From CAZIWJ01 sp964542855 (GTDB lineage Bacteria; Bacteroidota; Bacteroidia; Cytophagales; Cyclobacteriaceae), in contig CAZIWJ010000160.1 of the NCBI GenBank assembly GCA_964542855.1, forward strand, positions 1 through 8,302: DNA of 8,302 bases. Direction: 5' to 3'. A program made the position numbers and the translations under genes. Numbering within the stretch: position 1 is the first letter of the stretch; each line of letters opens with the position of its first letter. Below, in pieces: positions 1 through 7,375 of this stretch. Below the pieces are notes generated by a model. The model did not search any database and was not told the DNA's origin. It saw nothing but the letters and a program-made list of their open reading frames with translations.

Positions 1-1140
1 ACTATCTTCTTCCAGGCCCAGTTTTTTCTTAATGCTATCGGGCTTATCGGGAAAATTACGTACACGCACTGAGGCTTGTAAACGAGGTAAAGCCTGTTTC
101 ACTGCCTTTTTACGATAGGGCAGTAATTGTTTTATCCTGTATATTTTACCGGGAAAGCCTTCTCTTTTTTCGTTGCTGGTATACAAATGAGTATTAGGGT
201 GAAGCTTGTTCAAAGCAAAGGAACTACCAACCAGTTGGAAGAAACCGGCTTTCATCATTGCGGCATTCGGTTCGTAAAGATAAGTGTCCGGCCCTCCATA
301 CTGCACAGCAGCGTTCATTTCATCCTGCCAGGAGCCCAAAAACTCATGGATAATTTCTCCTGATGCCAACAGGTTCACCACGTTTACCGGGAAGTTCGGT
401 CCGGAATCGGTAGCCAGTTCAAAAAGGAGTTCTTTCACCTCATTATTCACTGCAATAATATGCGCGGCGCTTACCTGTTCCAGCGCTCGTACGCCCTGTT
501 TAATGTCGAGCATGGGTGCTGCCTTCAATAATACTTTATTTGTACGGCGAAAAAGATCGGGGAGAAGAGAAGTAACGTCTGGCGTACAATCTTCAAGTTT
601 ATAAACTTTCTGCCGGTTTTCGTCGCGACGGGAAGGGTCGATGTACATCCAATCGGTGTAAATTTCCTGTTGCAGAAAGTTTTCCGCCCGGGAATGATGC
701 ACGGTGATATTACCCGCTTGCAGTACCCCAAAATTATGCGCGGCCAGGGTACACAACCAGGAATCGGGCTCTACATAATGTACCGTGTTGAAAGAGCCAC
801 TAAGATAAAATGTATCCACCCCGCTTCCCCCGGTTAAGTCGGCAAGGCTGCTGCCCGATATAAGCTTACTCTTGTACTTCGCCGTAGCGAAAGAAGAACA
901 CTGCTCAACGGAAAGGGGAGGAGGCCATACGATATCAGCCAGGGCATACCAGTTGGGAAGTTTTTTCCTGGCCTTTTGCCGGGCGTGGATTTGTTCAGCA
1001 ACGGCTTTAAAGGAAATGGAACCCGGGGCGGCGTTGGCCAGCCCTGGTGAAAAAGGATCAGCGTTTTGGTTTTCCCTAATAAAACGCCTTGCATCAGGTT
1101 GTAGGAGTTGTGCTAACCGCCGGCTTTCTTCCTCTTGCAT
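1..1140 (-). CDS. THUMP-like class I SAM-dependent methyltransferase, C-terminus cut by window edge
   Basis: A frame open for 380 codons runs from an ATG at 1140 to base 1 without a stop, so the C-terminus is missing, probably only a few tens of residues. The seen part has a Rossmann methyltransferase core. The SAM-binding motif I is DLTGGSGVD at residues 101-109, an acidic residue lies at 124 (HYVEPDSW), and a motif IV-like YIDPSRRD is at 166-173. The stretch after about residue 300 corresponds to the small THUMP-like domain found in a Bacteroidota family of about 400 residues. THUMP domains usually bind RNA, so an RNA substrate is plausible, but I know of no established substrate. The ATG is the first one after in-frame stops; it lies 12 bases after the asd stop, so the two genes are probably co-transcribed. 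Family assignment is fairly sure; the exact reaction is unknown. Confidence 0.85.
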   Translation of the reverse strand, partial: MQEEESRRLAQLLQPDARRFIRENQNADPFSPGLANAAPGSISFKAVAEQIHARQKARKKLPNWYALADIVWPPPLSVEQCSSFATAKYKSKLISGSSLADLTGGSGVDTFYLSGSFNTVHYVEPDSWLCTLAAHNFGVLQAGNITVHHSRAENFLQQEIYTDWMYIDPSRRDENRQKVYKLEDCTPDVTSLLPDLFRRTNKVLLKAAPMLDIKQGVRALEQVSAAHIIAVNNEVKELLFELATDSGPNFPVNVVNLLASGEIIHEFLGSWQDEMNAAVQYGGPDTYLYEPNAAMMKAGFFQLVGSSFALNKLHPNTHLYTSNEKREGFPGKIYRIKQLLPYRKKAVKQALPRLQASVRVRNFPDKPDSIKKKLGLEEDS

Positions 1141-1152
1141 CCACTTCGGTTA

Positions 1153-2148
1153 TCAGGCTACTCCTGCATTCTGCTTTACCAGCAGTTCGGCGATCTGTAC
1201 CGCGTTGGTAGCTGCTCCCTTTCTCAGGTTGTCGGCTACAATCCACAGGTTCAGGGTTTTTTCCTGCGTTTCGTCGCGCCGGATGCGCCCCACAAATACT
1301 TCGTCTTTGCCGTGGGCATGTAACGGCATGGGGTAATGGTTTTCAGCCGGGTTATCCTGCACTACAACCCCAGGGGTTTGCGATAACAGGTTAGTTACTT
1401 CCTGTAAATCAAATTCTTTGTCAAACTCTACATTCACCGCTTCGCTGTGGCCGCCCACTACCGGAAGCCGAACGGCGGTAGCCGTTACCCTGATGGATGC
1501 ATCGTTGAAAATTTTCACCGTTTCATTCACCATTTTCATTTCTTCTTTGGTATAACCGTTATCGAAGAATACATCAATGTGCGGGAGCACGTTCATATCA
1601 ATGGGGTGCGGGTATACTTTCTCGTGGTTTTTACCACTGCGCTCGGCATTGAGCTGGTCAACCGCAGCTTTTCCGGTTCCGGTTACCGACTGGTAAGTAG
1701 ATACCACGATTCGTTTCATGCCGTAGGCTTTATGCAGGGAAGCCAGTGGTAACACCATCTGAATGGTTGAACAATTGGGGTTGGCAATAATTTTATCCTG
1801 CTCACCGAGGATATGTCCGTTAATTTCTGGTACAATTAAAGGCTTTTCCGGATCCATACGCCAGGCAGAAGAATTATCAATTACCGTAGTGCCCACTGCT
1901 GCAAAGCGGGGAGCATACTCCTTAGAAGTGCTGCCCCCGGCAGAAAAAATAGCAATTTCGGGCTTCTGTTGAATGGCATCTTCCATGGTAATTACGGTAT
2001 ATTCCTTTCCCTTACAGGCAATGGTTTTTCCTGCCGAGCGGGCAGAAGCCACGGGCAATAACCCGGTAAAGGGGAAATCGCGTTCTTCGAGAACTTTCAG
2101 AATTTCTCCGCCAACCAGGCCGGTGGCGCCAACTACAGCAATTCTCAT
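1153..2148 (-). CDS. asd: Aspartate-semialdehyde dehydrogenase
   Basis: This cytoplasmic enzyme reduces aspartyl-4-phosphate with NADPH to aspartate-4-semialdehyde, the branch point to lysine/diaminopimelate, threonine and methionine. The 331-residue protein is full length for the family. The N-terminal Rossmann dinucleotide loop is GATGLVGG (residues 7-14). SAGGSTSKEYAP (69-80) and IDNSSAWRMD (90-99) are conserved family blocks. The catalytic Cys is C126 in NPNCSTIQM. Q153 in TYQSVTGTGKAA, R227 and H234 (RLPVVGGH) complete the active-site set by analogy with E. coli Asd. The ATG at 2148 places the nucleotide-binding strand directly at the N-terminus, as expected. A Bacteroidota-type -7 box lies about 30 bases upstream. 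The stop TGA is followed at once by an in-frame TAA, and the methyltransferase gene begins 12 bases after the stop. Confidence 0.97.
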   Translation of the reverse strand: MRIAVVGATGLVGGEILKVLEERDFPFTGLLPVASARSAGKTIACKGKEYTVITMEDAIQQKPEIAIFSAGGSTSKEYAPRFAAVGTTVIDNSSAWRMDPEKPLIVPEINGHILGEQDKIIANPNCSTIQMVLPLASLHKAYGMKRIVVSTYQSVTGTGKAAVDQLNAERSGKNHEKVYPHPIDMNVLPHIDVFFDNGYTKEEMKMVNETVKIFNDASIRVTATAVRLPVVGGHSEAVNVEFDKEFDLQEVTNLLSQTPGVVVQDNPAENHYPMPLHAHGKDEVFVGRIRRDETQEKTLNLWIVADNLRKGAATNAVQIAELLVKQNAGVA

Positions 2149-2176
2149 AATTTCAGGGTTTTGGTAAACAAGACCT

Positions 2177-2184
2177 CAAATATA
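2177..2184 (-). promoter_or_regulatory. Putative -7 promoter box for asd
   Basis: On the minus strand this reads TATATTTG, a perfect match to the Bacteroidota primary sigma factor box TAnnTTTG. It ends 28 bases before the asd ATG, giving a short leader. No TTTG or TTG -33 element is visible at the usual spacing. Instead the 11-base inverted repeat TGCATAATGCA (2203-2213) sits about where -33 would be. Inferred from consensus only. Confidence 0.45.
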
Positions 2185-2247
2185 AGCTACATGTACCGGG
2201 AATGCATAATGCAGCGCACGTTTGTTCCGGTTATTTCCGACCATCGG

Positions 2248-3042
2248 CTACCGGTTTGCCCGGTAATATTCCAGGGCTTTGGGCATGTGTTCGTTCAGGC
2301 GCCGGATTCGTGTACTATGATTGGGGTGGGTAGAAAGAAACTCGGGCGGCTCGCTGCCTCCTCCTTTTGCTGCCATGCGCTCCCAGAATTTTGGCGCTTC
2401 GCGCGGGTTGTAACCCGCTTTGGCCATGAAATACAACCCCAGTTCATCGGCTTCGCTTTCGTGCAACCGGCTAAAAGGCAGGATAACCCCCATGGTAGTA
2501 CCGGCCCCGAAAGCAGCCATGGCAATAGCCTGGGTGGTTTGGGGCTGGTCTTTCAGGGCAACAGCCAGGGCCACACCACCGAGTTGAGTTATTAGGCCCT
2601 GCGACATCCGTTCGTTCCCGTGCCGGGCTACCGCGTGGGCAACCTCGTGCCCCATTACCACGGCCACTCCCAGGTCATCGTTACACACCGGCATAATTCC
2701 TTCGTAAAAAGCAATCTTCCCTCCCGGCATGGCCCAGGCATTTACCAGTTCATCTTTAATAACGTTAAATTCCCAGTTATACCCGTTCAGTAAACCCGAC
2801 TGGCCGGTTTCTGCCAGGTATTCTTCAACAGAACGGGCTATATTTTGTCCTACCCGGCGTACCCGGTTAATGTATTCGCTATTATTCGACAAGTCGTTTT
2901 CTCTTAATACCTGCTGGTAGCTATCGGCACTCAGGGCAAGAATCTGGCTGGAAGGAATGAGGTTTAATTGCTTCCGGTTAGTAAGGGGAACAGTACTGCA
3001 TCCTACTAAGAAAAGGATGAGGACAATAGTTATCCGGTTCAT
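2248..3042 (-). CDS. M48-family zinc metalloprotease lipoprotein
   Basis: This is an envelope metallopeptidase related to the soluble M48 (Ste24/HtpX-like) proteases such as E. coli LoiP and BepA, which act on misfolded outer-membrane proteins. The start is a short lipoprotein signal: positively charged MNR, a hydrophobic stretch, then lipobox LVGC with the lipidated Cys at residue 15. The zinc site is HEVAH (residues 132-136), and the third ligand is probably E197 in HESEADELG. Other family marks are NAWAMPGGKIAFYEG (101-115), LPFSRLHE before the third ligand, and a C-terminal STHPNHSTRI block. At 264 residues it is a complete single-domain member without TPR repeats. It sits between the usp terminator and asd, with 99 bases before asd, so it is probably its own transcription unit. 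Periplasmic or outer-membrane location is inferred; the substrate is unknown. Confidence 0.93.
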   Translation of the reverse strand: MNRITIVLILFLVGCSTVPLTNRKQLNLIPSSQILALSADSYQQVLRENDLSNNSEYINRVRRVGQNIARSVEEYLAETGQSGLLNGYNWEFNVIKDELVNAWAMPGGKIAFYEGIMPVCNDDLGVAVVMGHEVAHAVARHGNERMSQGLITQLGGVALAVALKDQPQTTQAIAMAAFGAGTTMGVILPFSRLHESEADELGLYFMAKAGYNPREAPKFWERMAAKGGGSEPPEFLSTHPNHSTRIRRLNEHMPKALEYYRANR

Positions 3043-3072
3043 AACTGCGGTGTTTGGTTATGGGTATTCAAC

Positions 3073-3080
3073 GAAAAATA
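3073..3080 (-). promoter_or_regulatory. Possible -7 promoter box for the M48 gene
   Basis: The minus strand reads TATTTTTC, one mismatch from TAnnTTTG, 30 bases before the ATG. A promoter is expected in this 137-base gap because the upstream usp gene ends in an intrinsic terminator. No TTG is seen at -33 spacing, so the exact position is uncertain. The same 11-base context recurs before usp. Confidence 0.25.
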
Positions 3081-3135
3081 AGAATAATGATATATAGAAT
3101 GGAAATATTTTTGCCAGGGCAACAAAAACACCAAT

Positions 3136-3160
3136 AAAAAAGGCGCCCCGGGAGCGCCTT
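3136..3160 (-). terminator. Rho-independent terminator after the universal stress protein gene
   Basis: On the minus strand, 19 bases after the usp TAA, a 7-base-pair stem AAGGCGC / GCGCCTT encloses the 7-base loop TCCCGGG. The right arm's last two T residues continue into a run of six T (3141-3136), followed by ATTGG. A GC-rich hairpin with a U-tract is a classic intrinsic terminator. Its orientation fits only the minus-strand transcript coming from usp, and it separates that unit from the M48 gene. Confidence 0.88.
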
Positions 3161-3179
3161 GATTCGTGCAGTTATTCGT

Positions 3180-4031
3180 TTACGATAAGTGGAAGGTCCA
3201 CACCGGGCGTTTGGTATGGTTTACCACGTCTTCGGCAATACTACCACTGAGTACATGGCGAATACCGGTTCGGCCGTGAGTTGCCAGGGCAATCATATCG
3301 GCATCAATTTCGTCGGCAAAATAAATGATGCCATCTTCCTCGGTATCGTCGTTGTATACGGTAAAGGTATAGTCTTTAATCTGGTTGTTCTGTGCAAACT
3401 CTTCCATCTTCTTTTTGTAGTACCGGTCGGAAGAAAAGTTGCTGGGCGTATTAATGGTTACCACGTGCAACCTGGCACCAAAAATATCCTGGATGGTTTT
3501 TAACTCCTTCAGTATCTTTTCCTGGTTATCGCGCAGGTTGGTGGCAAATACAATATCATTAATGTCGTCTATGGTTACCGGATCGTGTACGGATATTACC
3601 GGGCATTTGGAACGGCGCACTACTTTTTCAGCATTCGATCCGATGAGAACTTCTTCAACCCCGCTTGCACCGTTAGTGCTCATAACCACCAGGTTGGTAT
3701 CGTTTTCAGTAATTTCATCGGCAATTGTTTCGTAAGGCCGGCCAACATCAACGCGGCCGTTCAGTTCCACATCTTTAAAGGTTTCCTCGCTAACCAGGTC
3801 CTGCATTTTATCCTCCATTTTTTCCTTTAACTGGCGGATAAAAACAGCTTCGAAATCATTGGCAGACGTATCTATTTCACCCATAGCGCTGAAAGAACTA
3901 CCGTGCGGGGGTTCTATTACGTTAAGTAACTGAATGCGGGCACCCGTTTTCTCGGCAATGCCATAAGCCAGGTTTAACGCATTTCTCGCTAAATCGGAAA
4001 AATCGGTGGGAACTAGAATATTCTTAATCAT
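3180..4031 (-). CDS. Tandem-domain universal stress protein (UspA family)
   Basis: The 283-residue protein is two fused Usp domains, about residues 1-149 and 157-283, a common Bacteroidota form. Such proteins bind ATP or act as stress-tolerance regulators in the cytoplasm; the specific role is not known. Domain 1 begins MIKNILVPTDFSD with the adenine-contacting Asp at D10, and has the phosphate loop STNG (118-121), nine residues, then GS (131-132), followed by VVRRSKCPVISV. Domain 2 has ATHG (250-253), nine residues, GS (263-264), then HTKRPVW. In domain 2 the position matching D10 is N165 (FATNLRD), so the two nucleotide sites may differ. It lies 62 bases after menA, with its own possible promoter, and ends in a strong terminator. 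The ATG at 4031 fits the domain start exactly. Confidence 0.93.
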   Translation of the reverse strand: MIKNILVPTDFSDLARNALNLAYGIAEKTGARIQLLNVIEPPHGSSFSAMGEIDTSANDFEAVFIRQLKEKMEDKMQDLVSEETFKDVELNGRVDVGRPYETIADEITENDTNLVVMSTNGASGVEEVLIGSNAEKVVRRSKCPVISVHDPVTIDDINDIVFATNLRDNQEKILKELKTIQDIFGARLHVVTINTPSNFSSDRYYKKKMEEFAQNNQIKDYTFTVYNDDTEEDGIIYFADEIDADMIALATHGRTGIRHVLSGSIAEDVVNHTKRPVWTFHLS

Positions 4032-4068
4032 ATACGAGTTTTTTTGGGGTTCTACTGCTTAATTATAC

Positions 4069-4102
4069 GAAAAATAATGGATTCTGAATGAAATTAGCCC
4101 AA
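4069..4102 (-). promoter_or_regulatory. Possible promoter for the universal stress protein gene
   Basis: On the minus strand TTG (4102-4100) is followed after 23 bases by TATTTTTC (4076-4069), one mismatch from the Bacteroidota -7 box TAnnTTTG. The box ends 37 bases before the usp ATG. The -33 part overlaps the last codons of menA. The spacing is at the upper end of what is accepted. It would allow usp to be expressed apart from the argS-gpx-menA unit. Confidence 0.3.
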
Positions 4103-4999
4103 CAGGTTTCCTAATCCGAATGTAAGTACGTAAACCAGTGTGCTGAGGGCCATCTGCTTCAGGTAAGGATCTAATTCTTTCGCCTGCGTTTTTACCTGTA
4201 CGGCTCTTCCATTACGAAATATTAGCGGAGTGCTAACCAGGAATAGCCACTGCCATGCGCTTTCGTAGTTGAACAGCACATACACCACAGATGCCAGCAG
4301 GCCACCGGCCAGCAAAGCCCAGTGGTAGCGGACGGCCAGTTTGCGGCCTAAGCGAACCGGTAAAGAAATTTTGCCGGCCGCCCGGTCAGTTTTCATGTCG
4401 CGGATATTGTTTACGTTTAACACGGCTACGGAAAACAGGCCGCAACTCAGGGCCGGTAAGAAGTGAGAAGCGGCTACAAAGCCGGTATGCAGGTAAAAGG
4501 ACCCGCCTACCCCGAGTAGCCCGAAAAAGAGTAACACCGACACATCGCCCAGCCCCATGTAACCGTAGGGCTTATTGCCGGCCGTATAAGTAATGGCTGC
4601 CCCGATGGCCAGCAAACCAAACCCCATAAACAGCCAGAAAGTAGTGGAGAACCCCTCGAAGGCAATGTATAACAGGCATATCCCGGAAGCCAGCGAAAGC
4701 AGGCTGAAGGTAATAACGGCAGCCTTCATGGCCGGTGCGGTAATCAGGCCGGCCTGCACGGTACGGCTTGGCCCCTCGCGCTCAGTACTGTCGGCCCCGT
4801 GAATGGAGTCGCCGTAATCGTTGGCGAGGTTAGAAAGAATTTGAAGAAAAATGGTGGTCAGTGCGCTGAACAAAAGCACTTCCCACCGAAATTGCCCGAT
4901 ACCTGCTGCCAGGAAAGCGCCCATGCCAATGCTCGATAAAGCCAGTGGGAGTGTTCTGGGACGGGCAGCAGCGATCCATGCCCGGGTTGTTGCGTTCAT
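4094..4999 (-). CDS. menA: 1,4-dihydroxy-2-naphthoate polyprenyltransferase
   Basis: This integral membrane UbiA-superfamily enzyme prenylates 1,4-dihydroxy-2-naphthoate to demethylmenaquinone, the membrane step of menaquinone synthesis. The protein is 301 residues, hydrophobic almost throughout, consistent with eight or nine membrane helices. The first Asp-rich site is SNLANDYGDSIHGAD (56-70), which binds Mg-diphosphate. The second is NVNNIRDMKTDRAAGK (195-210) with D201 and D205. ITYTAGNKPYGYMGLGD (136-152) closely resembles the matching segment of E. coli MenA. These MenA-type motifs argue against UbiA or heme O synthase. Its ATG directly follows the gpx TAA (TAAATG) with no base between, so translation is probably coupled to gpx. 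No other men genes are in the window. Prenyl chain length cannot be read from the sequence. Confidence 0.95.
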   Translation of the reverse strand: MNATTRAWIAAARPRTLPLALSSIGMGAFLAAGIGQFRWEVLLFSALTTIFLQILSNLANDYGDSIHGADSTEREGPSRTVQAGLITAPAMKAAVITFSLLSLASGICLLYIAFEGFSTTFWLFMGFGLLAIGAAITYTAGNKPYGYMGLGDVSVLLFFGLLGVGGSFYLHTGFVAASHFLPALSCGLFSVAVLNVNNIRDMKTDRAAGKISLPVRLGRKLAVRYHWALLAGGLLASVVYVLFNYESAWQWLFLVSTPLIFRNGRAVQVKTQAKELDPYLKQMALSTLVYVLTFGLGNLLG

Positions 5000-5467
5000 T
5001 TATCCATTTACAATTTCTTCCGATAGCGGAGAAACAGGCGACGCGAAAAATTGCTTCAAATTGCCCTTTTCATCTACCAGGTATTTACAAAAGTTCCAGT
5101 TGGGTTCCCGGTCATTCCAGCCGTTAAGTTCCTTGTCGGTAAGCCACTCGAATAGCGGGTGCTTGTTCTCACCTACTACTTCTACTTTTTCGAATAACGG
5201 GAAGGTTACCCCATAGTTTTGCTCGCAGAATGCGGCAATCTCTTCATTACTGCCCGGTTCCTGCCCGCCAAACTGGTTAGAAGGAAACCCCATAACAATA
5301 ATCTGGTCACCATGTTTTTCGTGCAATTCCTGCAATTCGGCGTACTGACCGGTGTATCCGCATTTCGATGCCGTATTTACCAGCAGCATCTTTTTGCCCT
5401 TAAAATCGGCCATGTGAACCATTTTCCCGTCAATACTTTTCAAAAAAAAGTTGTGAATCTGCGACAT
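5000..5467 (-). CDS. Glutathione peroxidase-family thiol peroxidase
   Basis: This 155-residue thioredoxin-fold peroxidase reduces hydrogen peroxide or lipid hydroperoxides. The peroxidatic residue is Cys, not Sec: C36 in NTASKCGYTGQY. The rest of the catalytic tetrad is present: Q69 in FPSNQFGGQEPG, and W124 and N125 in NWNFCKYLVD. C81 (AAFCEQNYGVTFP) aligns with the resolving Cys of yeast Gpx3, so thioredoxin rather than glutathione is the likely reductant despite the family name. An additional Cys, C127, follows the WNF motif. There is no signal peptide, so it is cytoplasmic. The gene follows argS by 23 AT-only or nearly AT-only bases and abuts menA, suggesting an argS-gpx-menA operon. The start at 5467 matches the family N-terminus. 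Length is typical. Confidence 0.95.
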   Translation of the reverse strand: MSQIHNFFLKSIDGKMVHMADFKGKKMLLVNTASKCGYTGQYAELQELHEKHGDQIIVMGFPSNQFGGQEPGSNEEIAAFCEQNYGVTFPLFEKVEVVGENKHPLFEWLTDKELNGWNDREPNWNFCKYLVDEKGNLKQFFASPVSPLSEEIVNG

Positions 5468-5490
5468 AAATAAATTTAATTAATTTAACG

Positions 5491-7299
5491 TTACATTCTG
5501 TCAGGTACGGCAATACCAAGCAATTTCATTGCCAGTTGTAAGGTGGCAGCCACCGCTCGTGAGAAAGCCAGTCGAAAGCTGATGAGCGAAATATTATCTT
5601 TTTCAGCAAAAATGGGTACTTCCGCGTAGTATCGATTATACTCTTTTGCCAGATCAAAAGCATACTGTGCAATTACCGAAGGAGCATATTCCGCTCCCGC
5701 CAGCTGTACTTTCTGAGGAAAATCGGCCAGCAACTGGATCACACTACGTTCCGAATCCTGCAATTCAGTTACTGCCGAAAAGTTAGTCAAAACCGGGATG
5801 TTATCGGCTTTCCCTCTTCGTAGCAGGGAAGCAATTCGGGCGTGGGTGTACTGGATAAACGGGGCTGTATTTCCCTGGAACTGCACCGAATCTTCCGGGT
5901 TAAATTGCATGCGCTTGCGCGGGTCTACTTTCAGCAGGAAGTATTTAATGGCACCGGTGCCCAGCATGTGGTATAAAGCTTCCGCTTCTTCGTGGCTCAG
6001 GGTTTCTATTTTTCCTGCTTCTTCAGTGTGTTTTTGTGCGGTTTGTACCATTTCAGTAATCAGGTCGTCGGCATCAACCACGGTTCCTTCCCGCGATTTC
6101 ATCCGGCCGCTGGGTAGGTCAACCATTCCGTAAGAAAGGTGATATAACCCATCCGCGTAACTTCTGCCCAGCTTTTTCAGGATGGTAAACAGCACTTTGA
6201 AGTGGTAATCCTGCTCGTTGCCTACGGTGTAAATCGATTTCACGAACGGGAAATCATTGTACCGCAATTCAGCAGTTCCTAAATCCTGGGTCATGTACAC
6301 GGAAGTGCCATCGGCGCGGAGCAGTAATTTCTCGTCTAGCTTATGCTCGGTTAAATCCACCCACACCGAGCCATTTTCTTTGGTAAAGAATACTCCTTTT
6401 TCCAGCCCTTCCTTCACCAGGTCTTTGCCCAGCAGAAAGGTTTCCGATTCGTGGTAGGTTTTATCGAAATGTACGTTAATTTTCCGGTAGGTTTCATCGA
6501 AGCCTTCGTATACCCAACTGTTCATTTTACTCCAAAGGGCCACTACTTCGGTATTTCCCTGCTCCCAGGCCTGTAGCATATCCTGTGCGGCTTTCATGAG
6601 CGGGGCTTCTTTTTCGGCTTCCTCCTGGGGCATGCCTTCATTCACCAGTTGCTCTATTTCTTTCCGGTAAGCTTTATCGAACTGCACGTAGTACTTGCCC
6701 ACCAGGTGGTCGCCTTTCAGGCCCGATGATTCCGGGGTTTCGCCGTTACCGAAACGACTGTAAGCCAGCATAGACTTGCAGATGTGAATGCCACGATCGT
6801 TCACCAGGTTTACCTTCTTCACCGTGTAGCCGTTGGCCTCGAGAATACGGGCAACTGAAAAACCGAGGAAATTATTCCGCAAATGGCCCAGGTGAAGGGG
6901 CTTGTTGGTGTTGGGGGAAGAAAATTCCACCACTACCTGCTGGCCACTGGCAGGCTGGAATCCGTACGGGGCACCCGCTTCCTGCTCGTTATGGTTAATA
7001 ATATCGGCCAGGATATTTGTCCACACGGAATCGGCCAGCTCCAGGTTCAGAAAACCTTTTACCACGTTAAAGTTCACAACTTCGCGGGTATGCTCTTTCA
7101 GGTAATCGCCCAGCTCTTCGGCGGTTTGTGCCGGGTTTTTCCGGCTCACTTTGGCGTAAGGAAAGGTGATGAAGGTATGAGAACCAGCAAAATCTTTCCG
7201 GGTGGGCTGAAGCGATAGCTCCTCGGCATTAACCGAGTGCGAATACAGGGCTTCCAGGGCACCGGCCAGTTGTTTTTTAATGTGCAATTCAATATCCAT
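5491..7299 (-). CDS. argS: Arginyl-tRNA synthetase
   Basis: This class I aminoacyl-tRNA synthetase charges tRNA-Arg using ATP and L-arginine in the cytoplasm. From the ATG at 7299 it is 602 residues, a usual length. The N-terminal tRNA-contacting domain spans about 1-110. The HIGH signature is HLGH (136-139) within SSPNTNKPLHLGHLRNN. The KMSKS equivalent is RMKSR (399-403) in SGRMKSREGTVVDADDL. The C-terminal helical DALR anticodon-binding domain runs from about 480 to the end, LLGIAVPDRM. A TTG at 7326 would add nine residues, but it lies inside a likely -7 promoter box and the added residues do not resemble the family N-terminus, so ATG is preferred. It heads a minus-strand unit with gpx and menA, and diverges from the arginine decarboxylase gene. 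Confidence 0.97.
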   Translation of the reverse strand: MDIELHIKKQLAGALEALYSHSVNAEELSLQPTRKDFAGSHTFITFPYAKVSRKNPAQTAEELGDYLKEHTREVVNFNVVKGFLNLELADSVWTNILADIINHNEQEAGAPYGFQPASGQQVVVEFSSPNTNKPLHLGHLRNNFLGFSVARILEANGYTVKKVNLVNDRGIHICKSMLAYSRFGNGETPESSGLKGDHLVGKYYVQFDKAYRKEIEQLVNEGMPQEEAEKEAPLMKAAQDMLQAWEQGNTEVVALWSKMNSWVYEGFDETYRKINVHFDKTYHESETFLLGKDLVKEGLEKGVFFTKENGSVWVDLTEHKLDEKLLLRADGTSVYMTQDLGTAELRYNDFPFVKSIYTVGNEQDYHFKVLFTILKKLGRSYADGLYHLSYGMVDLPSGRMKSREGTVVDADDLITEMVQTAQKHTEEAGKIETLSHEEAEALYHMLGTGAIKYFLLKVDPRKRMQFNPEDSVQFQGNTAPFIQYTHARIASLLRRGKADNIPVLTNFSAVTELQDSERSVIQLLADFPQKVQLAGAEYAPSVIAQYAFDLAKEYNRYYAEVPIFAEKDNISLISFRLAFSRAVAATLQLAMKLLGIAVPDRM

Positions 7300-7323
7300 A
7301 GCTGCGATTTTCCTAACAGGGTG

Positions 7324-7331
7324 CAAATATC
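7324..7331 (-). promoter_or_regulatory. Possible -7 promoter box for argS
   Basis: The minus strand reads GATATTTG, one mismatch from TAnnTTTG, ending 24 bases before the argS ATG. The last three bases are the TTG that could be misread as a start codon. No clear -33 TTG is visible at 19-23 bases. Consensus-based only. Confidence 0.3.
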
Positions 7332-7375
7332 ATAAATATTGCTTAAAGTGCCCTTTTCTTTAACAGGCATTTATT

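Noticed and set aside
834..1094. An 86-codon minus-strand frame within the methyltransferase region
   Set aside because: It is an offset frame of the methyltransferase gene, whose own frame is open continuously from 1140 to base 1 with SAM motifs, so neither a separate gene nor a frameshift is needed.
872..1336. A 154-codon open frame on the plus strand across the methyltransferase and asd genes
   Set aside because: It is antisense to two genes with clear family motifs, spans their junction, and its Ser/Cys/Arg-rich translation resembles no family.
2149..2247. Possible terminator after the M48 gene
   Set aside because: CCGG/AACCGG-like matches occur but no stable stem followed by a T-run is seen on the minus strand.
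2161..2595. A 144-codon plus-strand frame opposite the M48 gene
   Set aside because: It is antisense to the conserved C-terminal half of the M48 protease and has no recognisable domain.
5471..5487. AT-only inverted repeat TAAATT-TAATT-AATTTA between argS and gpx
   Set aside because: It has no GC pairs and no T-tract, so it is a poor terminator; a 23-base AT-rich leader is ordinary in this phylum.
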